DNA of 15,458 bases from DATBMA01 sp036555105 (GTDB lineage Bacteria > Actinomycetota > Acidimicrobiia > Spongiisociales > ZC4RG35), in assembly GCA_036555105.1 (NCBI GenBank), contig DATBMA010000005.1, positions 1-15,458 on the forward strand, written 5' to 3'. Below are positions 7,235 to 14,454 of this stretch, one piece after another. The translations under genes and the position numbers were made by a program. The notes below the pieces were generated by a model. That model had not been told where the DNA came from. It made no database searches and saw nothing but the letters and a program-made list of their open reading frames with translations. Within the stretch, counting starts at the first letter, position 1; every line of letters starts with the position of its first letter.

Positions 7235-8610
7235 CTGGGGAGGCTCCCGGCCGCGACCGCGGCGGCGACCGAAGCCACCGACTCGGCCACGACCTCCAAC
7301 GCCTCCTGCAGCTGCTCATCCGAGATGTCGAGCGGTGGCAGGAAGCGGACGCAGTTCGAATAAAGGCCGGCCCGAATCGTGATCACCCCCCGCTTCACGG
7401 TCTCTGCGGTCACCGCGGCGGTGGCTTCCATCCACGGCTCCTTGGTGACCGGGTCTTTGACGAACTCCATCACCAGCATCGAGCCGAGCCCGCGGACGTC
7501 TCCGATCAGCTCCGGATGGTCGGCCTGGATCCCCTCGAGGCGGGAGCGCAGCAAGACCCCGACGTCCGCCGAGCGGGCGAGGAACTCCGGCTGGGAGATG
7601 GCATCGATGGCAGCGACTGCCGCAACGCATGAGAGCGGGTTGGCCGAGTAGGTCCCGCCGAGCCCGCCAGGGTGGGGCGCCTCCATGACCTCTGACCTCC
7701 CCACCACCGCCGAAAGCGGCATTCCGGCGGCCAGTGACTTGGCGGTGGTGATCATGTCAGGGACCACTCCGGAGTGCTCGATCGACCAGAGCTTTCCGGT
7801 CCGGCCCATGCCTGATTGGATCTCGTCGGCCACTAGCAGGATGCCGTTGCGGTCACACAGCTCCCGCAGCCTGACCAGCCATGGGAAGGGAGCGGGGACG
7901 AACCCTCCCTCGCCCTGCACAGGCTCGACGAAGAGCGCGGCGACATGGGACGGGTCGACGATCGCGGTGAAGCAATGGTCGAGGTTGGCGATATGCCACG
8001 CCACGAAGTCGTCTTCGTTCATTCCCGCCGGCCGCCGGTAGACGTTTGGGAAGGGGAACCGATAGACCTCCGGTGCGAACGGCCCGAATCCCTTCTTGAA
8101 GAGGTTGAACTTGGAAGTCATCGCCATTGTGAGGTTGGTCCTTCCATGGAAGGCCCCCTCGAATGCCACGATCCCCTGGCGTTTGGTGAACGAGCGTGCC
8201 AGGTGCACCGCGGTCTCCACTGCTTCTGCCCCACTGTTCATGAGGACGGTGCGCTTTGGGAAGTCACCGGGTGCCAGACGGTTGAGCCGCTCCGCCACCT
8301 CCACGAACGGCTCGTAGGTCGAGACGATGGCACACATGTGGATCAGGTTCTCCGCCTGAGTCTTGATCGCATCCACGACGGAGCCGGGCGTGTGCCCGAG
8401 GGCGAGGACGCCGATACCCCCTGCCAGGTCGATCAGGTGGTTGCCGTCGACGTCGATCACGACGGCGCCATGCGCGCGGTCGATCGCTATCGGGGTGAGC
8501 TTGGTGGCGCCTGGAGCCACCGCCGCCTCACGGCGGCGGACGATCTCGGCGCTCTTGGGGCCCGGTATGTCGGTCACCAGGCGGATTGCACGCGTCTCGG
8601 TCGTGGTCAT
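7231..8610 (-). CDS. gabT: Class III omega-aminotransferase, probable 4-aminobutyrate transaminase
   Basis: 459-residue PLP enzyme, first gene of the catabolic operon. It moves the amino group of an omega-amino acid to a keto acid. Lys291 in TTAKSLAAGMP should form the PLP Schiff base, Asp262 in VADEIQSGMGRTG should hold the pyridine nitrogen, and NSGAEAVETA plus FHGRT (about 154-158) complete the cofactor site. Substrate residues known from E. coli GabT (Ile50, Arg141, Glu211, Arg398) have counterparts by eye: Ile66, Arg144, Glu229 and Arg422. This favours a carboxylated substrate such as GABA over a simple diamine. The ATG at 8610 has GGGGAG a few bases upstream. Putrescine, beta-alanine or taurine transaminases are related alternatives. 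The adjacent ALDH is the classic partner for GABA to succinate. Confidence 0.87.
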   Translation of the reverse strand: MTTTETRAIRLVTDIPGPKSAEIVRRREAAVAPGATKLTPIAIDRAHGAVVIDVDGNHLIDLAGGIGVLALGHTPGSVVDAIKTQAENLIHMCAIVSTYEPFVEVAERLNRLAPGDFPKRTVLMNSGAEAVETAVHLARSFTKRQGIVAFEGAFHGRTNLTMAMTSKFNLFKKGFGPFAPEVYRFPFPNVYRRPAGMNEDDFVAWHIANLDHCFTAIVDPSHVAALFVEPVQGEGGFVPAPFPWLVRLRELCDRNGILLVADEIQSGMGRTGKLWSIEHSGVVPDMITTAKSLAAGMPLSAVVGRSEVMEAPHPGGLGGTYSANPLSCVAAVAAIDAISQPEFLARSADVGVLLRSRLEGIQADHPELIGDVRGLGSMLVMEFVKDPVTKEPWMEATAAVTAETVKRGVITIRAGLYSNCVRFLPPLDISDEQLQEALEVVAESVASVAAAVAAGSLPR

Positions 8611-8707
8611 GGGCTCCCCTGATCGGTGGTCGAAGTATCGCAGGCGAGGCCCGCCGCCGTTCTGGCCACGGGCCCGAGGCCCGCCATTGAGCTTGCGGAG
8701 GCCGCGG
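8611..8707 (-). promoter_or_regulatory. Upstream region of the gabT-led operon
   Basis: This 97-bp gap holds the gabT ribosome binding site (GGGGAG just before the ATG) and a poor -10-like GATACT at 8634-8639 with no convincing -35. Two copies of an 11-bp repeat lie in and above the would-be spacer. No U-tract terminator for the sigma-factor operon is visible, so read-through into gabT cannot be ruled out. The promoter position is inference. Confidence 0.3.
8645..8685. repeat. Pair of 11-bp direct repeats upstream of gabT
   Basis: CGAGGCCCGCC occurs at 8645-8655 and again at 8675-8685, exactly 30 bp apart, about three helical turns, so both would face the same side of DNA. The gabT-proximal copy lies between the candidate -10 and where a -35 would be, as expected for an operator. 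The right copy overlaps a small GC hairpin (8669-8683). Caution: ten of the eleven bases also occur inside the amidohydrolase gene near 11153, so GC-rich chance similarity is possible. Confidence 0.4.
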
Positions 8708-9451
8708 TCAGCGCATGGAGCGGGCGATGGCCATGGCCTGTTCCAGCTCGATGGCCGACTCGAGTCGGGTGGTGACCCCGTCCGCGCTCCAAATCAGCGT
8801 GTTGCCTGCAAGACGGGGCTCATCAGCCTGGATGTCCCCACTCCGGTCCTCGAACAGGACCGTGTGGGGATCTCCTTCGATCCAGAAGCCCCCTTCGGCA
8901 ATCGCGACCGGAACGATGGTGGTTCCTGGCCCGAGCTCTTTGGTGACGAGCTGGCTGTCGGTGACACCGGCGAACTCGGTGATCAGCAGTCCGGGACCGG
9001 TGCCTTCCTCTGCCGGGTACAAGAGGCTGATCATCCCTCCCGGCACCGCCTCCGACAAGAAGACTTGGGGGGTGCCTAGCCGAGCGATCGATGGGACAGA
9101 GACTTGGAAGGGAACTGCTGCCTCCGCTTCCTCCAGGGAAACCGGGGTTCCAAGCGCGGCCGATAGCGGAGCGGTGCCCCCCACCACCGGGGTCTCGACC
9201 AGCACGATTCGGATCCCGCCGAGGCCAAGCCATGAAGCCACCGCCCGGCGAGCCCCGGGAGACACGATCAGGACGAGCACGGCGACCGCCAGCACCGTCA
9301 CCGCCGGTCGCAGCCAACCCAGTCGGAGTGGACGGCGGCTGGAGGCGAGGCGGGGGGCCACGGCTTCCGCCAGCCGGGGAGCCGACGGATACGCCAGAAG
9401 CGGCGCCAAGGAGCGCAATTGCCGCTCGAGGGCCTGCACGGGCTCAGACAT
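8708..9451 (-). CDS. Single-pass membrane protein, probable anti-sigma partner
   Basis: 247 residues. A short cytoplasmic N-terminus (about 1-46) with alternating acidic and basic residues precedes one transmembrane helix at about 47-65, followed by SPGARRAVASWLGLGGIRI and a long outside domain. That helix-plus-amphipathic layout and the later FWIEGDPHTVLF (about 193-204) resemble actinobacterial DUF4367-like proteins encoded directly after ECF sigma factors. No zinc-binding HxxxCxxC motif of classical ZAS anti-sigma factors exists; the N-terminal region has no Cys or His at all. The ATG at 9451 lies inside the end of the sigma gene (8-bp overlap), so the two are translated together. The role as anti-sigma factor is inferred from this arrangement; a sigma-regulated surface sensor is an alternative. 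Confidence 0.78.
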   Translation of the reverse strand: MSEPVQALERQLRSLAPLLAYPSAPRLAEAVAPRLASSRRPLRLGWLRPAVTVLAVAVLVLIVSPGARRAVASWLGLGGIRIVLVETPVVGGTAPLSAALGTPVSLEEAEAAVPFQVSVPSIARLGTPQVFLSEAVPGGMISLLYPAEEGTGPGLLITEFAGVTDSQLVTKELGPGTTIVPVAIAEGGFWIEGDPHTVLFEDRSGDIQADEPRLAGNTLIWSADGVTTRLESAIELEQAMAIARSMR

Positions 9452-10001
9452 CGGTCGCCTCGCCGAGGATCGATTGAAGCCTGGACATGGCCCGGGCGGT
9501 GCGAGACTTGACGGTGCCGCGGGCCACCCCCGCCGTCCGGGCAGTCTCCTCTTCCGATAGGCCCAGCCAGAATCGGCAGGCCACGATCAGCCTCTCCCGC
9601 TCGGGGAGCTGTTCAACCGCGGCGATGAGCACCTGCCGGCGGTCGGCCGCAATCGCCGCGGCTTCCGGTTGTGGTTGCTCATCCGTCGGACGAGAGGCGG
9701 CTTGGAGCTCGTAGAGCTCCCGACGGGCAACGGACCGCCGGCGGTTGCGCGCCTCGTTGGCCACGATCGCCAGCAGCCACGGTCGGAAGTCGGCCCCGGG
9801 TCGGAAACGGCCCATCGATCGGTACGCCTTGACGAACGCATCCTGGGCGGCCTCTTCCGCATCAGGGGTCGATCGACAGACGGTCCACGCCACTCGGAAC
9901 GCCAGGTCCTGATGGACTCGCACCAACTCGGTGAACGCGTCGACATCGCCGGCCGCGGCGCGGCCGACGAGATCGACATCGGACCGAGTCGAATCGCGCA
10001 C
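9444..10001 (-). CDS. ECF-type RNA polymerase sigma factor
   Basis: 185 residues, the size of a minimal extracytoplasmic-function sigma factor containing only the sigma2 and sigma4 domains. Sigma2 spans about 22-90: DAEEAAQDAFVKAYR (47-61) is the core-binding helix and the FRPWLLAIVANEARNRRR segment (72-89) is region 2.3-2.4 that melts and reads the -10. A linker rich in Pro, Gln and Ala covers about 100-120. Sigma4 at about 125-178 contains LPERERLIVACRF and the helix-turn-helix ETARTAGVARGTVKSRTARA that reads the -35. The start is GTG at 10001, 10 nt after the stop of the preceding gene; the purine-rich GGGAG directly abuts the start, so ribosome spacing is poor and coupling to the upstream gene is likely. 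Its regulon is not deducible beyond the possible self-promoter. Confidence 0.93.
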   Translation of the reverse strand: MRDSTRSDVDLVGRAAAGDVDAFTELVRVHQDLAFRVAWTVCRSTPDAEEAAQDAFVKAYRSMGRFRPGADFRPWLLAIVANEARNRRRSVARRELYELQAASRPTDEQPQPEAAAIAADRRQVLIAAVEQLPERERLIVACRFWLGLSEEETARTAGVARGTVKSRTARAMSRLQSILGEATDV

Positions 10002-10011
10002 CTCCCGCCGA

Positions 10012-10632
10012 TCACCCCGCCTCTCGAGGCCGGCGGCGCAGCCCGGCCGCTCCCATGACGAGGAGGGCGATAACGACGGTGGTCAAGACCCACGGCGTGG
10101 GAGAGGCAATCGGCGCCGGCGCCGCGACGGGTATGGCGGTTGTCGGGGGAGAAACGGCGATGGTGGTCGCGGTTGGCGGCTCGGTGGGCACGCCTAGCGC
10201 CGCCAAGGTCGGGGCCAGCTCGGTAGACGCCCGCATCCATCCCCCCGGGGTCTTGATGTCATAGAAGGCCTGGCCCGGCTCGATGTAAGCAAGCGGCCCT
10301 CCTTCTGCCCACAAGTAGACCTTCTCGGTGATGACGATGCCTTCGGTACCTCCCATGTCCCAGGTGATCGTGTAGGCCTCCCCGGTCTCGGAGGTCGGGG
10401 GGTCGGCTGCACCGCTGGTTTGGAAGGCGAGCTCGAAGAAGCGGGCGGCGCTCATCAAGGACATCAGCTCCCGTCCCCCTGGCCCGTCTCCACCCGTGAA
10501 CGGATCGATCGGGCCGGCGAGACCACCACCATCGATGGTCGCCCCGACAGGCTCCTTGGCGGCCGCCGGCAGCGGGATGAGAGTGAGAGCGGCCGCCAGC
10601 AGGCCGACCAGCCGCATCTGGAAGCGGGTCAT
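10012..10632 (-). CDS. Unknown secreted protein with C-terminal membrane anchor
   Basis: 206 residues, not recognised. A Sec signal peptide is clear: basic start, hydrophobic core at about 8-20, AxA-type cleavage site near residue 25. A compact domain follows (about 55-147) with aromatic-rich short strands such as EAYTITWDMGG and EKVYLWAEGGPLAYIEPG. A Pro/Thr/Ala linker (about 148-180) spans the wall region, then one transmembrane helix (about 181-197) and a positive tail RRRPREAG. No LPxTG sortase signal is present. AAGGAGG lies 4 nt before the ATG at 10632, a strong ribosome site. It heads a three-gene unit with the sigma factor and its probable antagonist, so it may be a target or sensor of that system. 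The function is unknown and no enzyme motif is seen. Confidence 0.78.
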   Translation of the reverse strand: MTRFQMRLVGLLAAALTLIPLPAAAKEPVGATIDGGGLAGPIDPFTGGDGPGGRELMSLMSAARFFELAFQTSGAADPPTSETGEAYTITWDMGGTEGIVITEKVYLWAEGGPLAYIEPGQAFYDIKTPGGWMRASTELAPTLAALGVPTEPPTATTIAVSPPTTAIPVAAPAPIASPTPWVLTTVVIALLVMGAAGLRRRPREAG

Positions 10633-10655
10633 TCGTCCTCCTTGTCACCCCCTGT

Positions 10656-10681
10656 ACACCGCCCGGCCGGCCGAGGTTCCC
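10656..10681 (-). promoter_or_regulatory. Candidate ECF-type promoter of the sigma-factor unit
   Basis: On the minus strand GGGAAC (10676-10681) is followed after 16 bp by GTGT (10656-10659). ECF promoters often have a GGAAC-type -35 and a GTT/CGTT-like -10 at 16-18 bp. Transcription would begin near 10649, just upstream of the AAGGAGG ribosome site (10637-10643) of the secreted-protein gene, so the geometry is sensible. It lies within 25 bp after the amidohydrolase stop and would give the sigma unit its own promoter. The -10 match is imperfect. Confidence 0.38.
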
Positions 10682-10703
10682 GGTCTTCCCGCCGGCGGCA
10701 TCG

Positions 10704-12320
10704 TTATCGCCGGTGAACCACCTGTCCCCCCACCATCGTCAGATCGACTTCGACCTCTGCCAGGTCTTCGAGCTCGAAGGGGTCGGCGGAGAGGATGGCG
10801 ATGTCGGCCAGCATCCCTGGTCGAATGCTCCCGACCTCGTTATCGATGTGGTTGACGTACGCCGACCCGGCGGTGAAAGCAGCAAGCACCTGATCCAGGG
10901 TGAGGCACTCATCCGGAAGGAACGGCTCGGGCCCGTCCGCCTCCCTGCGATGGACCGCGATCTGGGCCTGGGCCATCACGTCGGGGGTCGAGACCGACCA
11001 GTCGGAGCCCATTGCCAGCCCGGCCCCGGCCCGCACCAGTGAGGCGAATGGGTACTGGCGCCCGCCGCGCTCCGGCCCCAGGAACGGCAGCGTCAGCTCA
11101 TCCATCTGCGGCTCGTGCTGCGCCCAGAGCGGCTGGGCATTGGCGGTCACCCCGAGGCCCGCAAACCGGGGGTGATCGCCTCGATCCACGACCTGCAGAT
11201 GGGCAATGTGGTGCCGAAGGTCGTTGACGCCATTGACGGCCCGAGCGGCCTCGACCGCGTCCAGGGCCGAGCGCACCGCACGATCCCCTATGGCATGGAA
11301 GTGGCACTGGAAGCCGCGGGAGTCGAGCTCGGTGACGATCCCGGGGAGATCATTGGGGTCGATGAAGTCGATGCCGCGGTTGGCGGTGCCGGCCCCATCG
11401 GCATCCATGTAGGGATCGAGCATCGAGGCCGTGTAGTTCTCGGCAATCCCGTCGAGCATGAGCTTGACGCTCGTCTGGCGGAAGTTGCCGACGGTTGTCC
11501 GGCGGTTGTGCTCGAACTCATCGATCTGCTCACGCCCGCGGTCGCGCTCCCACCACTGCGCTCCTACCACCCTTGCCGTGAGGAGCCCGGCCGCAACCGC
11601 ATCCATATAGGCCCGGCGATCATGAGACCGGACATCGGCGTCCTGCCAGCCGGTGATGCCGAAGGAGTGAAGGAACCGCTGGCCGGTCAGCAGGGCCTGT
11701 AGCCATGTCATTGCATCAGGCGGCGGGTAGAGGCGCTCGGCCAGGTCGACCGCTCCTTCGTGCAACGTCCCTTGGGCGGATCCGTCAGGCAAGCGCTCGA
11801 TGCGGCCGTCAGGAGGGTCGGGAGTGGAGCGATCAATCCCGGCGAGCTCCAATGCCTTGGTGTTCACCCAGGCGCCGTGGCCGTCCTTGTTATGGAGAAG
11901 GACCGGCCGATCCGAGACGACCCGATCGAGCAACTCCGCCGGTGGAGTCCCATTCGGGAACCAGTTGAGGGCCCAACCCCCGCCCCAGATCCATGGCTCG
12001 TCTAGATGTGAAGCCGCATATGCCGCCACCGCAGTCAAAGCGGCCTCCACCCCCTCCAGGTCGAACAGCGAGCACTTGTTGAGCTTGAGACCGCCGGTAA
12101 CCGGATGGACGTGTGCGTCGATGAACCCTGGAGTGAGCAGGCGCCCCCCGAGATCGACCACCTCGGTGGCCGGTCCGATCTCGGTGAGAGCGCCTCTCTC
12201 TGCCACCGTCACGATTCGATCTCCGGTCACGCCCACGTCCCGGCGCGACCGCTCTGTTGACCCGGTGAAGACGAGGCCGTTGACGAAAGCGAAGTCGAGC
12301 ATCAGGGGGAGCGAGGCCAT
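10704..12320 (-). CDS. YtcJ-like metal-dependent amidohydrolase
   Basis: Up to 538 residues, usual for the amidohydrolase-3/YtcJ group, which hydrolyse amide or related bonds in varied small molecules. Metal ligands visible are His70 and His72 in GFIDAHVHP, Lys287 in VKLMLDG (candidate carboxylated lysine), His342 in FHAIGDRA, His371/His374 in HIAHLQ and Asp440 in GSDWSVSTP. The last part (GSIRPGMLADIAIL, about 497-510) is the standard urease-like beta domain. Two starts are possible: ATG 12320, overlapping the upstream ligase by 19 bp, or ATG 12302, sharing one base with the ligase stop (TGATG). The second gives 532 residues and tighter coupling, but neither has a clear Shine-Dalgarno. No signal peptide, so cytoplasmic. 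The substrate cannot be read from sequence; pairing with an acyl-CoA ligase suggests the acid product is activated. Confidence 0.9.
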   Translation of the reverse strand: MASLPLMLDFAFVNGLVFTGSTERSRRDVGVTGDRIVTVAERGALTEIGPATEVVDLGGRLLTPGFIDAHVHPVTGGLKLNKCSLFDLEGVEAALTAVAAYAASHLDEPWIWGGGWALNWFPNGTPPAELLDRVVSDRPVLLHNKDGHGAWVNTKALELAGIDRSTPDPPDGRIERLPDGSAQGTLHEGAVDLAERLYPPPDAMTWLQALLTGQRFLHSFGITGWQDADVRSHDRRAYMDAVAAGLLTARVVGAQWWERDRGREQIDEFEHNRRTTVGNFRQTSVKLMLDGIAENYTASMLDPYMDADGAGTANRGIDFIDPNDLPGIVTELDSRGFQCHFHAIGDRAVRSALDAVEAARAVNGVNDLRHHIAHLQVVDRGDHPRFAGLGVTANAQPLWAQHEPQMDELTLPFLGPERGGRQYPFASLVRAGAGLAMGSDWSVSTPDVMAQAQIAVHRREADGPEPFLPDECLTLDQVLAAFTAGSAYVNHIDNEVGSIRPGMLADIAILSADPFELEDLAEVEVDLTMVGGQVVHRR

Positions 12321-14392
12321 CCGGTGGGGATCACCAGGGCATCGACGGCGATGGCCGCTTCGGGGCCGGCGAGGAGGGGGTTCACATCCATCTCGGCGAT
12401 CAGGTCGCCGAGATCACACGCCAAGTTGGACAAACCGACCATCGCCCGTCCGATGGCTCCAGGGTCGGCCCCGGCCCGGCCCCGCGTCCCCTCGACCAGT
12501 CGTCCAACGCGCAGCCGACTGATGAGACGCACCGCCCTCGCCTCGTCGATCGGGGGCAAGGCCGCCGCCCGATCCTCCAACACCTCGACCAGGGTGCCCC
12601 CGGCCGCCACAAGCAGCACCGACCCCACCAATGGGTCTTGCACCAACCCGAGCCCGAGCTCGACTCCGGCAGCGGTGGCCGCCACGATCACTCCGGGACC
12701 CAAGCGATCGGCCAGGTCTCGATAGGCCCGGGCCGCGTCTTTGCGGTCGCCGATATTCAGCCGCACCCCTCCCACCTCGCTCTTGTGGAGTATCTCGGCA
12801 GCCGACTTCATCACCACGGGGAAGCCGATCGCCTCGGCTGCCGCGACCGCTTCCGTCTCCGACTCCACGACCGCGTGCCGCACGACCTGGACGCCGTAGT
12901 CGGCCAGGAGATCGAGGGCCTCGACCTCGTGGAGCACTCCGCCCGCCTGGAGCCGATCCCGCCACTTGTTCACCGTGGCTGCGGGAGCAGAGGCTGCCGA
13001 CGGCTTGGCCAGGTTTCGGCGATCGCGCCACTCGAAGAGGGCGGCAACCGCCCTGAGCCCGGAGTCGGTCCCCTCCAGCAGCGGGACTCCCCCCGTCCTG
13101 ACCTCTTGCGCGCTGGCGGGATCGATGGCAGATGCGAGGTTGCTGAGCACGGCAAAAGGCTTGGAGGTTCTCGTGGCGGCCTGGACGGCAACTCCCGGGT
13201 AACCCTCATCGGGGCGGTCTTCGGTGGTGAGGTCGACGGCGAAGACCACTGCTGCCACCTCTTCGTCCTTTGCCAGCGCGTCGAGGCACTCGAGGAAGAT
13301 CTGATCGGGCCCGTGTCCGGTTCCCCAGGCGTCGAGTGGATTGGCCGGAGCCAGCCCCGGCTCCAGCACCGCCTGCATCCGCTCGAGGGTGGCCGCTCCC
13401 ACCTCCGCGAATTCGACCCCGGTCCTGGCCGCCACGTCGGCGAAATGGGCCCGCTCTCCGCCGGAGTCATGAACGCTGGCCAAGCCACCCGGGCCGGCGG
13501 CGCGGTTGGCCCCGAACAGCTCGACGGTGTCCACGAACTCGGCGATGGTGTCGACCATGAGGGCGCCGTGGGCTTCGAAGTATGCGCGCAGCGGCAGCTC
13601 GGAGCCGGCGATCGCCCCTGAGTGGGCGGCGACGAGCTCGCGGGCATGTTCGGTCCGGCCGGCATCCAAGACCACCACCGGGACACCCAGGTCTGCGGCC
13701 TCGTCGAGGGCCGCGGCCATTGCTTCCACCCGCCTGAAGCCCTCCACGAACAGGCCGACGGTGCGGGCCCCGGCTGCGAGCGCGTAGGAGAGGTACTGAT
13801 CGATGGTGGTGACCCACTCTTGTCCAGAAGAGACCGCCAGGCCTATCCGCAGCCGCCTGGCATGGAGAACCGCCGAGAAGAGCGAGCCCGAGTGCGTGAC
13901 GAAGGCAATGTCGCCCGCGGGCAGATCGAGCGGCTCGAAATAGCCGCACGCCCGCAACCTATGCCGGAAGTTGATGAATCCCATGCCATTGCCGCCACAC
14001 AGCTCCATGGCGGAATCGGCGGCGATCGCCGCCAGTCGTTCCGATAGCCGTGCCCCATCGCCGGCCGTACCGACCCCGGAGCCGAAGACGACCGCCGATC
14101 GGGCGCCGTTGGCGGCCGCGGCCAGCATCTGCTCCTCCAAACGCTCGTTGGCAACTCCCAACAGCACCAGGTCGACGGGCTCCGCCAAGTCGGCGATCCC
14201 GGTGAAGCACTCGATACCTCGAACCGACTCGTACCTGGGATTGATCGGATACACCTTCCCGTCGTATCCCCCATCGATCAGCTGGGCCATCAGAATCGAG
14301 CCGAAGCTCGCCGGGCGGTCGGAAGCTCCGATCACTGCCACCGATTGCGCCTCGAGCATCGGCGCCAGTGATCCGGCAGGAGAGGCAGCCAC
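12302..14392 (-). CDS. ADP-forming acyl-CoA ligase (acetyl-CoA synthetase, ADP-forming, fused alpha-beta)
   Basis: 696 residues, the full fused form of the NDP-forming acyl-CoA synthetase family, which interconverts an acid, CoA and ATP with acyl-CoA, ADP and phosphate. The N-terminal CoA-binding Rossmann domain begins with VAVIGASDRP (about 18-27). The succinyl-CoA-synthetase-like domains follow, with AHSGAIAGSE holding the expected phosphorylated His257. The ATP-grasp part spans about 475-690, including VVMKSAAEILHKSEVGGV (about 526-543), AAGGTLVEVLEDR (about 596-608) and EMDVNPLL (about 667-674). The motif VTHSGSLF (165-172) has His where many relatives have Gln (QSG). The start is GTG at 14392; a GGAGG touches it with no spacer, so ATG at 14359 (residue 12, MLEAQSVAVIGAS) remains possible. 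The amidohydrolase overlaps its 3' end. The acid substrate is unknown. Confidence 0.9.
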   Translation of the reverse strand: MAASPAGSLAPMLEAQSVAVIGASDRPASFGSILMAQLIDGGYDGKVYPINPRYESVRGIECFTGIADLAEPVDLVLLGVANERLEEQMLAAAANGARSAVVFGSGVGTAGDGARLSERLAAIAADSAMELCGGNGMGFINFRHRLRACGYFEPLDLPAGDIAFVTHSGSLFSAVLHARRLRIGLAVSSGQEWVTTIDQYLSYALAAGARTVGLFVEGFRRVEAMAAALDEAADLGVPVVVLDAGRTEHARELVAAHSGAIAGSELPLRAYFEAHGALMVDTIAEFVDTVELFGANRAAGPGGLASVHDSGGERAHFADVAARTGVEFAEVGAATLERMQAVLEPGLAPANPLDAWGTGHGPDQIFLECLDALAKDEEVAAVVFAVDLTTEDRPDEGYPGVAVQAATRTSKPFAVLSNLASAIDPASAQEVRTGGVPLLEGTDSGLRAVAALFEWRDRRNLAKPSAASAPAATVNKWRDRLQAGGVLHEVEALDLLADYGVQVVRHAVVESETEAVAAAEAIGFPVVMKSAAEILHKSEVGGVRLNIGDRKDAARAYRDLADRLGPGVIVAATAAGVELGLGLVQDPLVGSVLLVAAGGTLVEVLEDRAAALPPIDEARAVRLISRLRVGRLVEGTRGRAGADPGAIGRAMVGLSNLACDLGDLIAEMDVNPLLAGPEAAIAVDALVIPTGWPRSP

Positions 14393-14454
14393 CCTCCGAC
14401 GGTAACCAACGAGACATGCGGGGTCGGCGATGAGATCGGTGCCAAGCTCTGCTG
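14393..14454. promoter_or_regulatory. Divergent intergenic region between acyl-CoA ligase and TetR regulator
   Basis: 62 bp separate the two divergent starts, so promoters for both must lie here or overlap the gene ends. The minus strand has TTGGCA at about 14440-14445, a good -35, but no convincing -10 at 17 bp. A small inverted repeat, CGAT-GAG-ATCG (14428-14438), is the only operator-like symmetry seen. TetR regulators commonly bind such a divergent gap. There is no Shine-Dalgarno before the TetR start. Exact promoter positions are not supported. Confidence 0.35.

Noticed and set aside
8669..8683. Hairpin CGGGCC-CGA-GGCCCG as a terminator of the sigma-factor unit.
   Set aside because: Six-base stem but no U-tract on either strand; it may be part of the repeat region instead.
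12638..13621. A 327-codon open frame on the plus strand opposite the acyl-CoA ligase.
   Set aside because: Same reason: antisense shadow with no recognisable domain and no ribosome site.
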